Part shown: positions 1 through 6,234 of the stretch, in pieces
How the letters are laid out: every line of letters begins with the position of its first letter
How positions within the stretch are numbered: position 1 is the stretch's first letter
NCBI GenBank assembly: GCA_964496975.1
Contig: CAZCBN010000119.1
Location: forward strand, 1-10,238
From: CAZCBN01 sp964496975
GTDB taxonomy: Bacteria; Planctomycetota; Phycisphaerae; Phycisphaerales; UBA1924
Length of the DNA: 10,238 nucleotides
Direction: 5' to 3'
Translations under genes and position numbers: made by a program
The notes under the pieces: generated by a model
What the model was told of the DNA's origin: nothing
Seen by the model: the letters and a program-made list of their open reading frames with translations, nothing else
Databases searched by the model: none

Positions 1-87
1 CCCCCCGCCGCGCGCGCCATCTTCGCGCCCTCCACCCCTCACCTCTCGACGCCGCCCCCTCACCCCCGCACACTCAAAAAAGCCCCC

Positions 88-94
88 GAGGAGG
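88..94 (+). promoter_or_regulatory. Shine-Dalgarno site of the first gene
   Basis: The sequence GAGGAGG lies 8 nt before the ATG at 103. It is a strong ribosome binding site and the main reason to accept the hypothetical gene at 103 as real and to place its start there, even though that start puts a simple octamer repeat inside the coding region. Confidence 0.7.
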
Positions 95-102
95 CCCGCG
101 TC

Positions 103-1092
103 ATGCCCACGCAAACATCGCCCCAAGTCCCCTCCCCCCAACTCGATGCCTCGATGCCTCCCTGCCTCGATGCCTCTCTCCCCCCCGACCTCGACTGGCA
201 CCAGCTCCTCCGCGACTACCTCGACCCGTCGCTCACCCCGCACGACCTCATCGAGCTGCACAACCTGACCTTCGCCGAGCTGCACGCGTGGTCCACCTGC
301 GAGCGCACGCAGCGGGCCCTCGCGCACCTCCGCGCCATCAGCCTGCACCGGGCCGAGCACATCGCGGCTCTCGCCGCGCCTCGGGCCGTCGCGCGTCTGG
401 CCGATCTGGCCGACCCGGCCACGCCAGCCGCCACCGCCACCGCGCAGCAAACCGCCGCCCGCGCCGCGCGGGCGCTCCTCCATCACCCGGCCGTGTCGGC
501 CCCATCCCGTCCCGCCCAGTCCCGCCCCACCCAGCCCCGCCCCACCCAGCCCCGCCCCACCCAGCCCCGCCCCACCCAATCCCGCCCCACCCAGCCCCGC
601 CCCACCCAATCACGCCCCACCCAATCACGCCCCGCGCCCCGCCCCCCTCACGCCCCCACGCCAACCCCGCTCTCGATCGACACCACGCCGTCCTCCAACA
701 CCGCTGTCAGCACCCGCTCCGCCAGCCCGAACGACAGCGTCATGCCGTTCCCCCCCAGCGCGTTCACGACGTACACGCCCTCGTCCACGCGGTCCGCGAC
801 AAACGCCGCGCCCACCATCGACTTCGCGTACACCCCGTGCCACCGCTCCTCCACCTCCAGCGTCGGCGGCGTGCAAAACGTCTGGAGATACGACACGATC
901 AGCGACTCCACCCGCACCGCGTCAAACGGCTCCGGCTCGTCCCCATACTCGTGCGAGTCCCCGATCGTGAGGTGGCCCGACGCGTTCTGGCTCATCAGCA
1001 CGTGGATGCCCAGCGCCAGATGCTCCGCGTGCGAGCCTTCAAACCGGGCCCGCAGACGCGGCAGCGTCGGGCACGACGCAAACGCCTTGTAG
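103..1092 (+). CDS. hypothetical protein with possible HTH-like N-terminal domain and QPRPT repeats
   Basis: I do not recognise this 329-residue protein. A strong Shine-Dalgarno precedes the ATG. Residues 14-28 are encoded by an 8-bp DNA repeat and read as two LDAS-type units. Residues 30-133 look like a folded helical domain: LTPHDLIELHNLTFAELHAW could form a helix-turn-helix, and the later TPAATATAQQTAARAARALL resembles the helical tail of small DNA-binding proteins such as phage terminase small subunits. That similarity is by eye and weak. Residues 139-178 are eight five-residue repeats (Q-P/S-R-P-T) encoded by a 15-bp minisatellite. From about residue 182 the frame lies antisense to the conserved C-terminal part of the FAD oxidoreductase, and its Ser/Thr/Pro-rich composition is typical of an antisense shadow. 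The functional part is probably residues 1-180. Either the long tail is really translated or an ancestral stop codon was lost near the repeat. Confidence 0.55.
   Translation: MPTQTSPQVPSPQLDASMPPCLDASLPPDLDWHQLLRDYLDPSLTPHDLIELHNLTFAELHAWSTCERTQRALAHLRAISLHRAEHIAALAAPRAVARLADLADPATPAATATAQQTAARAARALLHHPAVSAPSRPAQSRPTQPRPTQPRPTQPRPTQSRPTQPRPTQSRPTQSRPAPRPPHAPTPTPLSIDTTPSSNTAVSTRSASPNDSVMPFPPSAFTTYTPSSTRSATNAAPTIDFAYTPCHRSSTSSVGGVQNVWRYDTISDSTRTASNGSGSSPYSCESPIVRWPDAFWLISTWMPSARCSACEPSNRARRRGSVGHDANAL
144..175 (+). repeat. octamer tandem repeat inside coding region, 4 units
   Basis: Four consecutive 8-bp units (CGATGCCT, CGATGCCT, CCCTGCCT, CGATGCCT) lie near the 5' end of the first gene. The unit is the reverse complement of the AGGCATCG unit in the intergenic array at 2713-2792. 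Eight is not a multiple of three, so gain or loss of a single unit would shift the reading frame. Confidence 0.8.
517..636 (+). repeat. 15-bp minisatellite, 8 units
   Basis: Eight tandem copies of a 15-bp unit (consensus CAGCCCCGCCCCACC, with CAGTC, CAATC and CAATCA variants) fill this stretch; the last copy ends GCG instead of ACC. The unit is in frame with the first gene and encodes QPRPT/QSRPT repeats, so copy-number change keeps the frame. The complementary strand carries closely spaced runs of 3-4 G in every unit and could form G-quadruplexes. The array ends 11 bp before the stop codon of the convergent oxidoreductase gene. Confidence 0.9.
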
Positions 1093-1817
1093 TGCAGCAG
1101 CGTCAGCCCGCCCGCCAGGTGCGTGTTGAGCCTCGTCCCCGTCGCCGCCGTCCGCAGCATCGCCAGCTTGCACCGCGTCACCTTGTGCCGCGCAAGCACC
1201 GCCGGGAACAGCGACCGGATGTCGGGCCCGCTCGCCACAATCACCCGCGGCGCCCGCAGCACGCCCCCGTCGGCGAGCCGCACCACCCCCGGCTCCACCG
1301 CCGCTGCTGCGCGTCCCAGCACCAGCTCCACGCCCCGCCGGCCGAGATACCCCGGCAGCGCCCGCACCGCCTCCCTCGGATCGACCGCGAGCTCCATCGT
1401 CGTCCGCAGCGCCGCGACTGCCCGCCCCGCCGGCACCGCCGGGCAAAGCCGCGCCGCCCCCGCCCCGGTCATCATCGTCGCCCCGTACCCCGCCCCGCCG
1501 TGCGCCGCGCAAAACTCCTCCAGCACCGCCGCCTCGTCCGCCTCCGTCGCCACATGCAGCGCCCCGCACGCCGCCGACCAAAACCCCGCGGCCTGCGACA
1601 TCTCAAGCCACACCTCGCGCGACCGCAGCGCCACGTCCAGCAAGGGCCCCGGCGGCTGGCCGATGGGCCACACCATGCCGAAGTTGCGCACCGAGGCCCC
1701 CATCGGCCGAAGGTCCCGATCGACCAGGGCCACCCGCAGCCCGCGCCGGCTCGCCGCCAGCGCGTGCGCGAGGCCCACGATGCCCGAACCAACGATGACC
1801 AGGTCGTGCGTCGCCAT
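648..1817 (-). CDS. FAD-dependent oxidoreductase, TIGR03364-like (DAO family)
   Basis: This 389-residue flavoenzyme belongs to the D-amino-acid/glycine oxidase (DAO) fold family. Residues 5-20 hold the N-terminal Rossmann dinucleotide motif (VIVGSGIVGLAHA, glycines 10, 12 and 15), followed by an acidic/Asp end of strand 2 (LVDRD). GASVRNFGMVWPIGQP (40-55) is the block I associate with the TIGR03364 clade. NALGGNGMTLSFGLAE (352-367) is the C-terminal FAD-contacting block. TIGR03364 members typically sit near phosphonatase-like genes and are proposed to oxidatively deaminate an aminophosphonate; no phosphonate gene is visible here. Instead the gene is divergent from thiG, whose usual oxidase partner is ThiO, also a DAO-family enzyme. 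The ATG at 1817 places the Rossmann motif at the usual distance from the start; an in-frame GTG at 1826 would add three residues. Neither has a clear Shine-Dalgarno. The last ~147 codons overlap the first gene antisense. Family assignment is firm; the substrate is not. Confidence 0.9.
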   Translation of the reverse strand: MATHDLVIVGSGIVGLAHALAASRRGLRVALVDRDLRPMGASVRNFGMVWPIGQPPGPLLDVALRSREVWLEMSQAAGFWSAACGALHVATEADEAAVLEEFCAAHGGAGYGATMMTGAGAARLCPAVPAGRAVAALRTTMELAVDPREAVRALPGYLGRRGVELVLGRAAAAVEPGVVRLADGGVLRAPRVIVASGPDIRSLFPAVLARHKVTRCKLAMLRTAATGTRLNTHLAGGLTLLHYKAFASCPTLPRLRARFEGSHAEHLALGIHVLMSQNASGHLTIGDSHEYGDEPEPFDAVRVESLIVSYLQTFCTPPTLEVEERWHGVYAKSMVGAAFVADRVDEGVYVVNALGGNGMTLSFGLAERVLTAVLEDGVVSIESGVGVGA

Positions 1818-1871
1818 AGACCACACGGTACCCGGCCCGATCCGTCCGCGCTCGGCCGCCTACCTTCGGCT

Positions 1872-2705
1872 ATGCACGCCGACGCTTCCACGCCGCTGTC
1901 CATCGCCGGCCGAACGTTCTCCAGCCGCCTCCTGGTGGGCACGGGCAAATACGCCACCTACCCGCAGATGCAGCGAGCCCTGGACGTCTCCGGGTGCGAG
2001 GTGGTGACGGTCGCGGTGCGGCGCGAGCGGCTCGTGAACGAGCGGGGGGAGTCGCTCCTGTCGTTCATCGACACGGGGCGGTACACGATCCTGCCGAACA
2101 CGGCCGGGTGCTTCTCGGCCGAGGACGCCGTGCGGGTCGCCCGGCTCGGGCGCGAGCTGCTCGACCAGATCGGCAACCCCGGCAAGGACTGGGTGAAGCT
2201 GGAGGTTTTGGGCGACAAGAAAACCCTGCTGCCCGACCCGGTCGGCACGATCGAGGCGACGCGCGAGCTGGTGGCCGACGGGTTTTCGGTGCTCGTGTAC
2301 ACGTCGGACGACCCGATCTCGGCGGTGCGGATCAAGGACGCCGGCGCGGCGTCGGTCATGCCGGCGGGCAGCCCGATCGGGTCTGGGCAGGGCGTGCTGA
2401 ACCGCAACAACATCGTGCTCTGCCTTGAACTGCTGAAGCAGGGCGACCCGACCTACCCCGTCATCGTCGACGCGGGCGTGGGCGCGGCGAGCGACGTGTC
2501 GGTGGCGATGGAGCTCGGGGCCGACGGCGTGCTGCTGAACACAGCGATCGCGTACGCCAAGGACCCCGTGCTGATGGCGAGCGCGATGCGCAAGGCGATC
2601 GAGGCCGGCCGCGAGAGCTACCTCGCGGGGCGCATCGCCAAGAAGCTGTACGCGACGGCGAGCAGCCCGATGGAGGGGGCGATTTCGTATATCCCGGGGG
2701 AGTGA
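1872..2705 (+). CDS. thiG: thiazole synthase ThiG
   Basis: ThiG condenses 1-deoxy-D-xylulose 5-phosphate, dehydroglycine and ThiS-thiocarboxylate to form the thiazole phosphate moiety of thiamine. It is a cytoplasmic TIM-barrel enzyme. The 277-residue product is near the usual 255-270. Recognisable blocks are LLVGTGKY (20-27), SGCEVVTVAVRR (40-51), WVKLEV (107-112), with Lys109 as the expected imine-forming lysine and Glu111 next to it, SVMPAGSPIGSGQGV (161-175), VIVDAGVG (197-204, Asp200) and ADGVLLNTAIA (217-227) in the phosphate-binding region. The ATG at 1872 gives the expected N-terminus; the frame is open far upstream, but that part is antisense to the oxidoreductase. No clear Shine-Dalgarno is visible. 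Only 54 bp separate it from the divergent oxidoreductase start, so the two must share a compact promoter region. No other thi gene (thiS, thiF, thiE, thiO) is in the window. Confidence 0.97.
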   Translation: MHADASTPLSIAGRTFSSRLLVGTGKYATYPQMQRALDVSGCEVVTVAVRRERLVNERGESLLSFIDTGRYTILPNTAGCFSAEDAVRVARLGRELLDQIGNPGKDWVKLEVLGDKKTLLPDPVGTIEATRELVADGFSVLVYTSDDPISAVRIKDAGAASVMPAGSPIGSGQGVLNRNNIVLCLELLKQGDPTYPVIVDAGVGAASDVSVAMELGADGVLLNTAIAYAKDPVLMASAMRKAIEAGRESYLAGRIAKKLYATASSPMEGAISYIPGE

Positions 2706-2712
2706 GGGGGGG

Positions 2713-2792
2713 AGGCAGCGAGGCATCGAGGCATCCAGGCATCCAGGCATCGAGGCATCGAGGCAAGAAGGAAAGAAGGCAAGAAGGCGTGG
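2713..2792 (+). repeat. octamer tandem array, 10 units
   Basis: Ten back-to-back 8-bp units in strict register: AGGCAGCG, AGGCATCG, AGGCATCC twice, AGGCATCG twice, AGGCAAGA, AGGAAAGA, AGGCAAGA, AGGCGTGG. The array fills almost all of the 102 bp between the convergent ends of thiG and the YgfZ-like gene. The core unit matches, in inverted orientation, the coding octamers at 144-175. I see no hairpin terminator here; the array itself occupies the position where one would be expected. Confidence 0.9.
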
Positions 2793-2807
2793 AGGGCTTG
2801 TGGGGCC

Positions 2808-4070
2808 TTAGGTTGATCGGAGGGTGCGTTGGACCCGGGCGCGGATCCAGGCGCCTTCGGCGGGGAGGGAGACGAGGGCGCCTTCGGTGGCGTGGGCGGT
2901 TTTGAGGACGGCGAAGCAGAGGGGCAGGCCGCCGAGCAGGGGGCTGATGGTGCTGCTGGTGACGAGGCCGATGGGGTCGGCGTCGGTCGGGGCGGCGGCA
3001 GGCGCGTCGGCCGGGGTATCGAGGGCGGTGTCGGGGGTGGCGTAGACCTGGGCGCCGCCGAGGGGTTGGCGGGGGAAGCCCTCGGGCGTGCGGCTCTCGC
3101 CGACGGGGCGGAGGGCGACGAGGACGTGCTTGGGCTTGCCGAGGCTGTGCATGCGGGCGACGACCTCTTGGCCCAGATAGCAGCCCTTTTTGAAGTTGAC
3201 GCGGTTGTGCAGGGTGTCTTCGCCGGTTTCGGCGGGGAGGGCGTCTTTGCCGAAGTCGATGTTGTAGAGGGGGGTGCCGGCCTCGATGCGGGCCGTGTTG
3301 TACGCGAGCCAGCCGATGGGGCGGAGCTTGACCGTGGCGGCGAGGGAGTCGGGGGCGGCGGGGTTTGGTTTGCCGGAGTTGTTTCCGTTGCCGTTGATGG
3401 GTGAGCCGTTCTCGATGAGTTGGTTGTAGACGGGGAGGGCGGCGTCGGCGGGCATGGTGAGTTCGAGGCCCGGGACGCCGGCGGAGTCGTGGCGGTGCAC
3501 GATGACGTCGTGGCCGGCGATGCGGAGGGTGCAGGCGCGGTCGGGCGCGAGGTCGGCGACGGCGGGGCCTTCGAGCGGCTGCGAGACGGCGGCGAGGAGG
3601 ATGGGGCCGGTGGGGCCTTGCAGGGCGAGGCGGTGGGTGCGCTCGGCGAGGTCGGTGAGATGCACGTCCTCGGCGATGATGAAGGCGTTGAGGGTTTCGA
3701 GCGTTCGGTCGACGGCGTGGGCGTCGAGCTCGAGGAGGGTTCGGTCGGGGAGCTCGATGACGCGGAGGTCGGCGTCGATGCGGCCCTTGCGGTTCAGCCA
3801 GAACGACGGCCGGACGTGGAAGGGCTCGAGGCCCTTGAGCTCCTGCGTGAGCATGTTGTTGAGGAAGGGGAGGCGGTCGCGGCCGGTGACCTCGATGACG
3901 GCGCGGTGGGGCTGGTCGAGGAGGGCGGCGGCTTTGCGGAGGGCGGCGTACTCGAAGTCGAGCTCGCCGAAGGTTTCGACGAGTTCGATGGCGAGGTCGA
4001 TGGGCCCGTAGGGGAGCATGGCGGCCTCGGCGAGGAGGTGGTGTTCTCGCAGGGGGCTTTGGTGGGCCAT
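2808..4070 (-). CDS. YgfZ/CAF17-like folate-binding protein (GcvT fold)
   Basis: This 420-residue protein has the aminomethyltransferase-like fold of the YgfZ/CAF17/IBA57 group, which uses tetrahydrofolate and supports assembly or repair of certain Fe-S enzymes in the cytoplasm. The diagnostic motif KGCYLGQE is at 295-302 (Cys297), preceded by NRVNFK. Supporting blocks are DRLPFLNNMLTQEL (65-78) and PIGWLAYNTARIEAGTP (251-267), which matches the typical RxExGxP region before the signature. The protein is longer than the usual ~330 residues because of two low-complexity inserts: an Asn/Gly/Pro-rich one near 221-245 and an Ala/Asp/Pro-rich one near 344-366. The start at the ATG at 4070 (MAHQSPLREHH) precedes the first folded segment; the frame continues upstream but only as Pro/His-rich shadow. 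No strong Shine-Dalgarno is visible. It is convergent with thiG and divergent from the M42 peptidase gene. A plain GcvT aminomethyltransferase is unlikely given the KGCYxGQE motif. Confidence 0.9.
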   Translation of the reverse strand: MAHQSPLREHHLLAEAAMLPYGPIDLAIELVETFGELDFEYAALRKAAALLDQPHRAVIEVTGRDRLPFLNNMLTQELKGLEPFHVRPSFWLNRKGRIDADLRVIELPDRTLLELDAHAVDRTLETLNAFIIAEDVHLTDLAERTHRLALQGPTGPILLAAVSQPLEGPAVADLAPDRACTLRIAGHDVIVHRHDSAGVPGLELTMPADAALPVYNQLIENGSPINGNGNNSGKPNPAAPDSLAATVKLRPIGWLAYNTARIEAGTPLYNIDFGKDALPAETGEDTLHNRVNFKKGCYLGQEVVARMHSLGKPKHVLVALRPVGESRTPEGFPRQPLGGAQVYATPDTALDTPADAPAAAPTDADPIGLVTSSTISPLLGGLPLCFAVLKTAHATEGALVSLPAEGAWIRARVQRTLRST

Positions 4071-4373
4071 GGCGGTCTCGTGGTGTGGTGGTGGGGGGGG
4101 TGAGGGTGGTGTGGGGTGCTGGGGTGGTGTGGGGTGCTCGGGTGCAGGCTTGTTGTGCCTGGAGAGGCGCGGGCGGCGAGCGTGTGCCGTGGGGGCAAGA
4201 CCGGTCGGGGCGCTCGGCGTGCGGGGCGCGCGGCCTGTGTTCGATGGTACGCTTGCGTCTGTTCGCGGCGTGGGCGGTGCCCGTGTGTGCGGGGTGTTCG
4301 CGGCCGCGGCGTTGGGCGATTCGGCGCGGCGTGGGCGCGCGCCGTCGAGATGCATGAAGAAGAAAGGCCTGCC
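4071..4373. other. divergent intergenic region with 17-bp direct repeat
   Basis: This 303-bp gap lies between the divergent YgfZ-like and M42 peptidase genes and must hold both promoters. I could not pick a convincing -35/-10 pair. The left part is G/T-rich on the plus strand, with an exact 17-bp direct repeat (GGGTGGTGTGGGGTGCT at 4104-4120 and 4122-4138, period 18). A frame is open through it on each strand, but composition and lack of start signals argue against a gene. Confidence 0.6.
4104..4138 (+). repeat. 17-bp tandem direct repeat
   Basis: Two exact copies of GGGTGGTGTGGGGTGCT (4104-4120 and 4122-4138) are separated by a single G. They lie 34 bp upstream of the YgfZ-like start codon, so they could be a duplicated operator for that gene or a plain slippage product in a G/T-rich tract. 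Confidence 0.75.
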
Positions 4374-5465
4374 GTGAACGTCGATCTGCTGAAGCGTCTG
4401 TGCGAGACCCCGGGCGTTCCTGGTCGGGAGGAGCGTGTGCGGGCGCTGATCGAGCGCGAGGTGGCGGGGCTCTTTGACAGCGTGGAGACGGACGCGATGG
4501 GGAACCTGATCTGTCGGCGCGGGCCGCGGACGGGGAAGGGGGCGCGCGGGGCGGGGAAGGGGGCGGCCAAGGGGGCGCGTGGGGCGAAGGCGCCGGTGGT
4601 GATGCTGCTGTGCCACATGGACGAGATCGGGTTCTATGTGAGCAGCATTGATGACAAGGGGTTTTTGTACCTGAACGCGGCGGGGGGGTTTGATGCGCGG
4701 AACCTGTTCAGCCGGCGCGTGACGGTGGTGACGGAGGGGGGCGATCTGCCGGGGGTGATGAACCCGGGGGGGAGGCCGATCCACATCTCATCGCCCGAGG
4801 AGCGGACGAAGGTGCCGGAGGTGAAGTCGTTCTTCGTGGACATCGGGATGTCCGGGGCGAAGGTGAAGAACGCGGTGAAGATCGGCGACTACGTGGTGAT
4901 GGACGAGCCGTTCCGGGTGATGGGGGACAAGCTGGTTTCAAAGGCGATGGACAACCGCGTGGCGTGCTGGCTCGGGATCGAGAGCGTGCGTCAGCTCGCG
5001 GCGTCTGGCGCGGGGCACCGGTGCGAGGTGGTGGTGGCGTTCACGACGCAGGAAGAGGTGGGGCTGCGCGGGGCGCGGACGGCGGCGTACGCGGTGAAGC
5101 CGGACATCGGGCTTGGGATCGACGTGACGCTGTCGTGCGACACGCCGGGGGTGCCGGGCGCGGAGAGCGTGACGGAGCAGGGGAAGGGGTTTGCGCTGCA
5201 CATCAAGGACGCGAGCTTCATCTCGGACCACGGGCTTGTGGGGGAGATTGAGAAGCTTGCGAAGAAGAAGCGGATCCCGTACCAGCGGTCGATCCTCGCG
5301 GCGGGCGGGCAGGACGGGGCGGCGGCGCAGCAGGCGGCGGCCGGGGCGCGGGCGGTGGGGATCACGGTGGGGACGCGGTACATCCACACGGTGACGGAGA
5401 TGATCGACAAGCGGGATTTGAAGGCGGCGTGCGACGTGCTGGCGGCGTATCTGGCGGAGGTGTGA
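4374..5465 (+). CDS. M42 family metallopeptidase (glutamyl/TET-type aminopeptidase family)
   Basis: M42 peptidases are cytoplasmic di-metal aminopeptidases that usually assemble as 12-subunit tetrahedra and trim peptides. The 363-residue product has the complete expected set of residues: His81 in HMDEIGF (81-87), bridging Asp193 in AMDNR, catalytic Glu227 and ligand Glu228 in TTQEEVGLRG (224-233), Asp250 in GIDVT, and His338 in YIHTVTEM (336-343). GGQDGAAAQ (311-319) is also typical. The start is GTG at 4374: AAAGG lies 6 nt upstream and the resulting MNVDLLKRLCETPGVPGREE matches the family N-terminus. An in-frame ATG at 4350 would add eight residues but has no Shine-Dalgarno. Residues 50-73 are a Gly/Lys/Arg/Ala-rich insert just before the first metal-binding strand, built from near-repeats of GKGARGA. 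The gene is convergent with the response-regulator gene across a strong terminator. The family is certain; substrate preference cannot be read from sequence. Confidence 0.95.
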   Translation: MNVDLLKRLCETPGVPGREERVRALIEREVAGLFDSVETDAMGNLICRRGPRTGKGARGAGKGAAKGARGAKAPVVMLLCHMDEIGFYVSSIDDKGFLYLNAAGGFDARNLFSRRVTVVTEGGDLPGVMNPGGRPIHISSPEERTKVPEVKSFFVDIGMSGAKVKNAVKIGDYVVMDEPFRVMGDKLVSKAMDNRVACWLGIESVRQLAASGAGHRCEVVVAFTTQEEVGLRGARTAAYAVKPDIGLGIDVTLSCDTPGVPGAESVTEQGKGFALHIKDASFISDHGLVGEIEKLAKKKRIPYQRSILAAGGQDGAAAQQAAAGARAVGITVGTRYIHTVTEMIDKRDLKAACDVLAAYLAEV

Positions 5466-5533
5466 TCGGCGGGGGCGGGTTTGCGTGGCGGGTGGTGTGG
5501 CGGTTGGCGGGAGGGGCGGTGTGTGGGGATGCG

Positions 5534-5561
5534 AAAACCCCCCGCGTGGGCGGGGGGTTTG
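5534..5561. terminator. bidirectional intrinsic terminator
   Basis: A perfect 11-bp stem (AAACCCCCCGC at 5535-5545 pairs with GCGGGGGGTTT at 5550-5560) encloses a GTGG loop. It is flanked by a short T run on the plus strand and by TTTT on the minus strand. It lies between the convergent M42 peptidase and response-regulator genes and suits termination from both sides. Confidence 0.8.
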
Positions 5562-5655
5562 GGTCGTCGCGTGCGTGCGGCCTTGGGGTGGTCGAGGAAT
5601 CCGCGTCCTTGCGGGGGTTCCCCTGCGTGGGGCGCCGTCGTGGCGATGGCTTGTG

Positions 5656-6234
5656 TCAGGCGGCCATGTTGCTGACGTGCTCGATGGCGTCGACGACCTG
5701 GCGGACCTGGAAGGGCTTCTTGAGGAAGCCGTCGAAGCCGGCGGCGCGGAGGCCGTGGGCCTGGCCGTCGGTGAGCTTTCCGCTCATGGCGATGACGCGG
5801 GTCATCTGGGTGCTGTCGCAGGAGCGGATGAGCTGGCCGATGTTCCGTGCGTCGGTGTTTTCGAGGTGGATGTCGATGAGGACGACGTGGGGCCTGAGTC
5901 GTTCGCAGGCGAGGCCGGCCTGGAAGGCGCTGGTGGCGGTGGAGACCTCGTAGCTGGTCTGCTCGGTGAGGACGCGTTGGAGGATGTTGACGACTTCCTG
6001 GTCGTCGTCGACGATGAGGACGCGGGTCTGGCCGCTGGCGATGCCGTCCATGGGGATGCCGTGGGCCTTCATGAAGCGCATGAGTTCGGAGACGGGGATG
6101 CGTCGGTCCTTGGACCCGGGGATCCGGTAGCCCTTGATTTGGCCGGTGTCGAACCACTTGGAGACGGTGCGCGGGGCCACGTTGCAGATCTTGGCCACTT
6201 CGCCCGTCGTGAGCACGTCTCGTTCCAGCGGCAT
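5656..6234 (-). CDS. response regulator with N-terminal HTH and C-terminal receiver domain
   Basis: This 192-residue cytoplasmic regulator has two domains in unusual order. Residues 7-58 form an excisionase/MerR-like helix-turn-helix (LTTGEVAKICNVAPRTVSKWFDTG, then YRIPGSKDRRIPVSELMRFM), the type annotated as helix_turn_helix_17 or BldC-like. Residues 70-188 form a CheY-like receiver: acidic cluster Asp76-Asp78 in VLIVDDD, phosphoacceptor Asp121 in VVLIDIHL, the switch Ser151 in AMSG, and the conserved Lys173 in FLKKPF. All phosphorylation residues are present, so it should be a working phospho-receiver. No histidine kinase is encoded nearby, so it is an orphan within this window. The start is the ATG at 6234, with AGGG 7 nt upstream on the minus strand; the frame extends further upstream only as Pro-rich shadow. 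It is divergent from the HEAT-repeat gene and could regulate it, but that is inference from position. Confidence 0.93.
   Translation of the reverse strand: MPLERDVLTTGEVAKICNVAPRTVSKWFDTGQIKGYRIPGSKDRRIPVSELMRFMKAHGIPMDGIASGQTRVLIVDDDQEVVNILQRVLTEQTSYEVSTATSAFQAGLACERLRPHVVLIDIHLENTDARNIGQLIRSCDSTQMTRVIAMSGKLTDGQAHGLRAAGFDGFLKKPFQVRQVVDAIEHVSNMAA

Noticed and set aside
1..102. Tail of an upstream gene
   Set aside because: C-rich sequence with no identifiable coding end; only the ribosome site at 88-94 could be supported.
517..636. Possible CRISPR array
   Set aside because: The units are 15 bp and directly abut without unique spacers, and there are no cas genes.
288..1871. Open frame extending thiG upstream by more than 500 codons
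   Set aside because: It is antisense to the conserved FAD oxidoreductase, Arg/Pro/His-rich and lacks start signals; ThiG itself begins at 1872 with normal length.
1818..1871. TPP riboswitch before thiG
   Set aside because: The region is only 54 bp and shows none of the conserved TPP-aptamer segments.
2829..4103. Plus-strand frames opposite the YgfZ-like gene
   Set aside because: Glu/Gly/Val/Ala-rich shadows with no recognisable motif; the minus strand carries KGCYLGQE.
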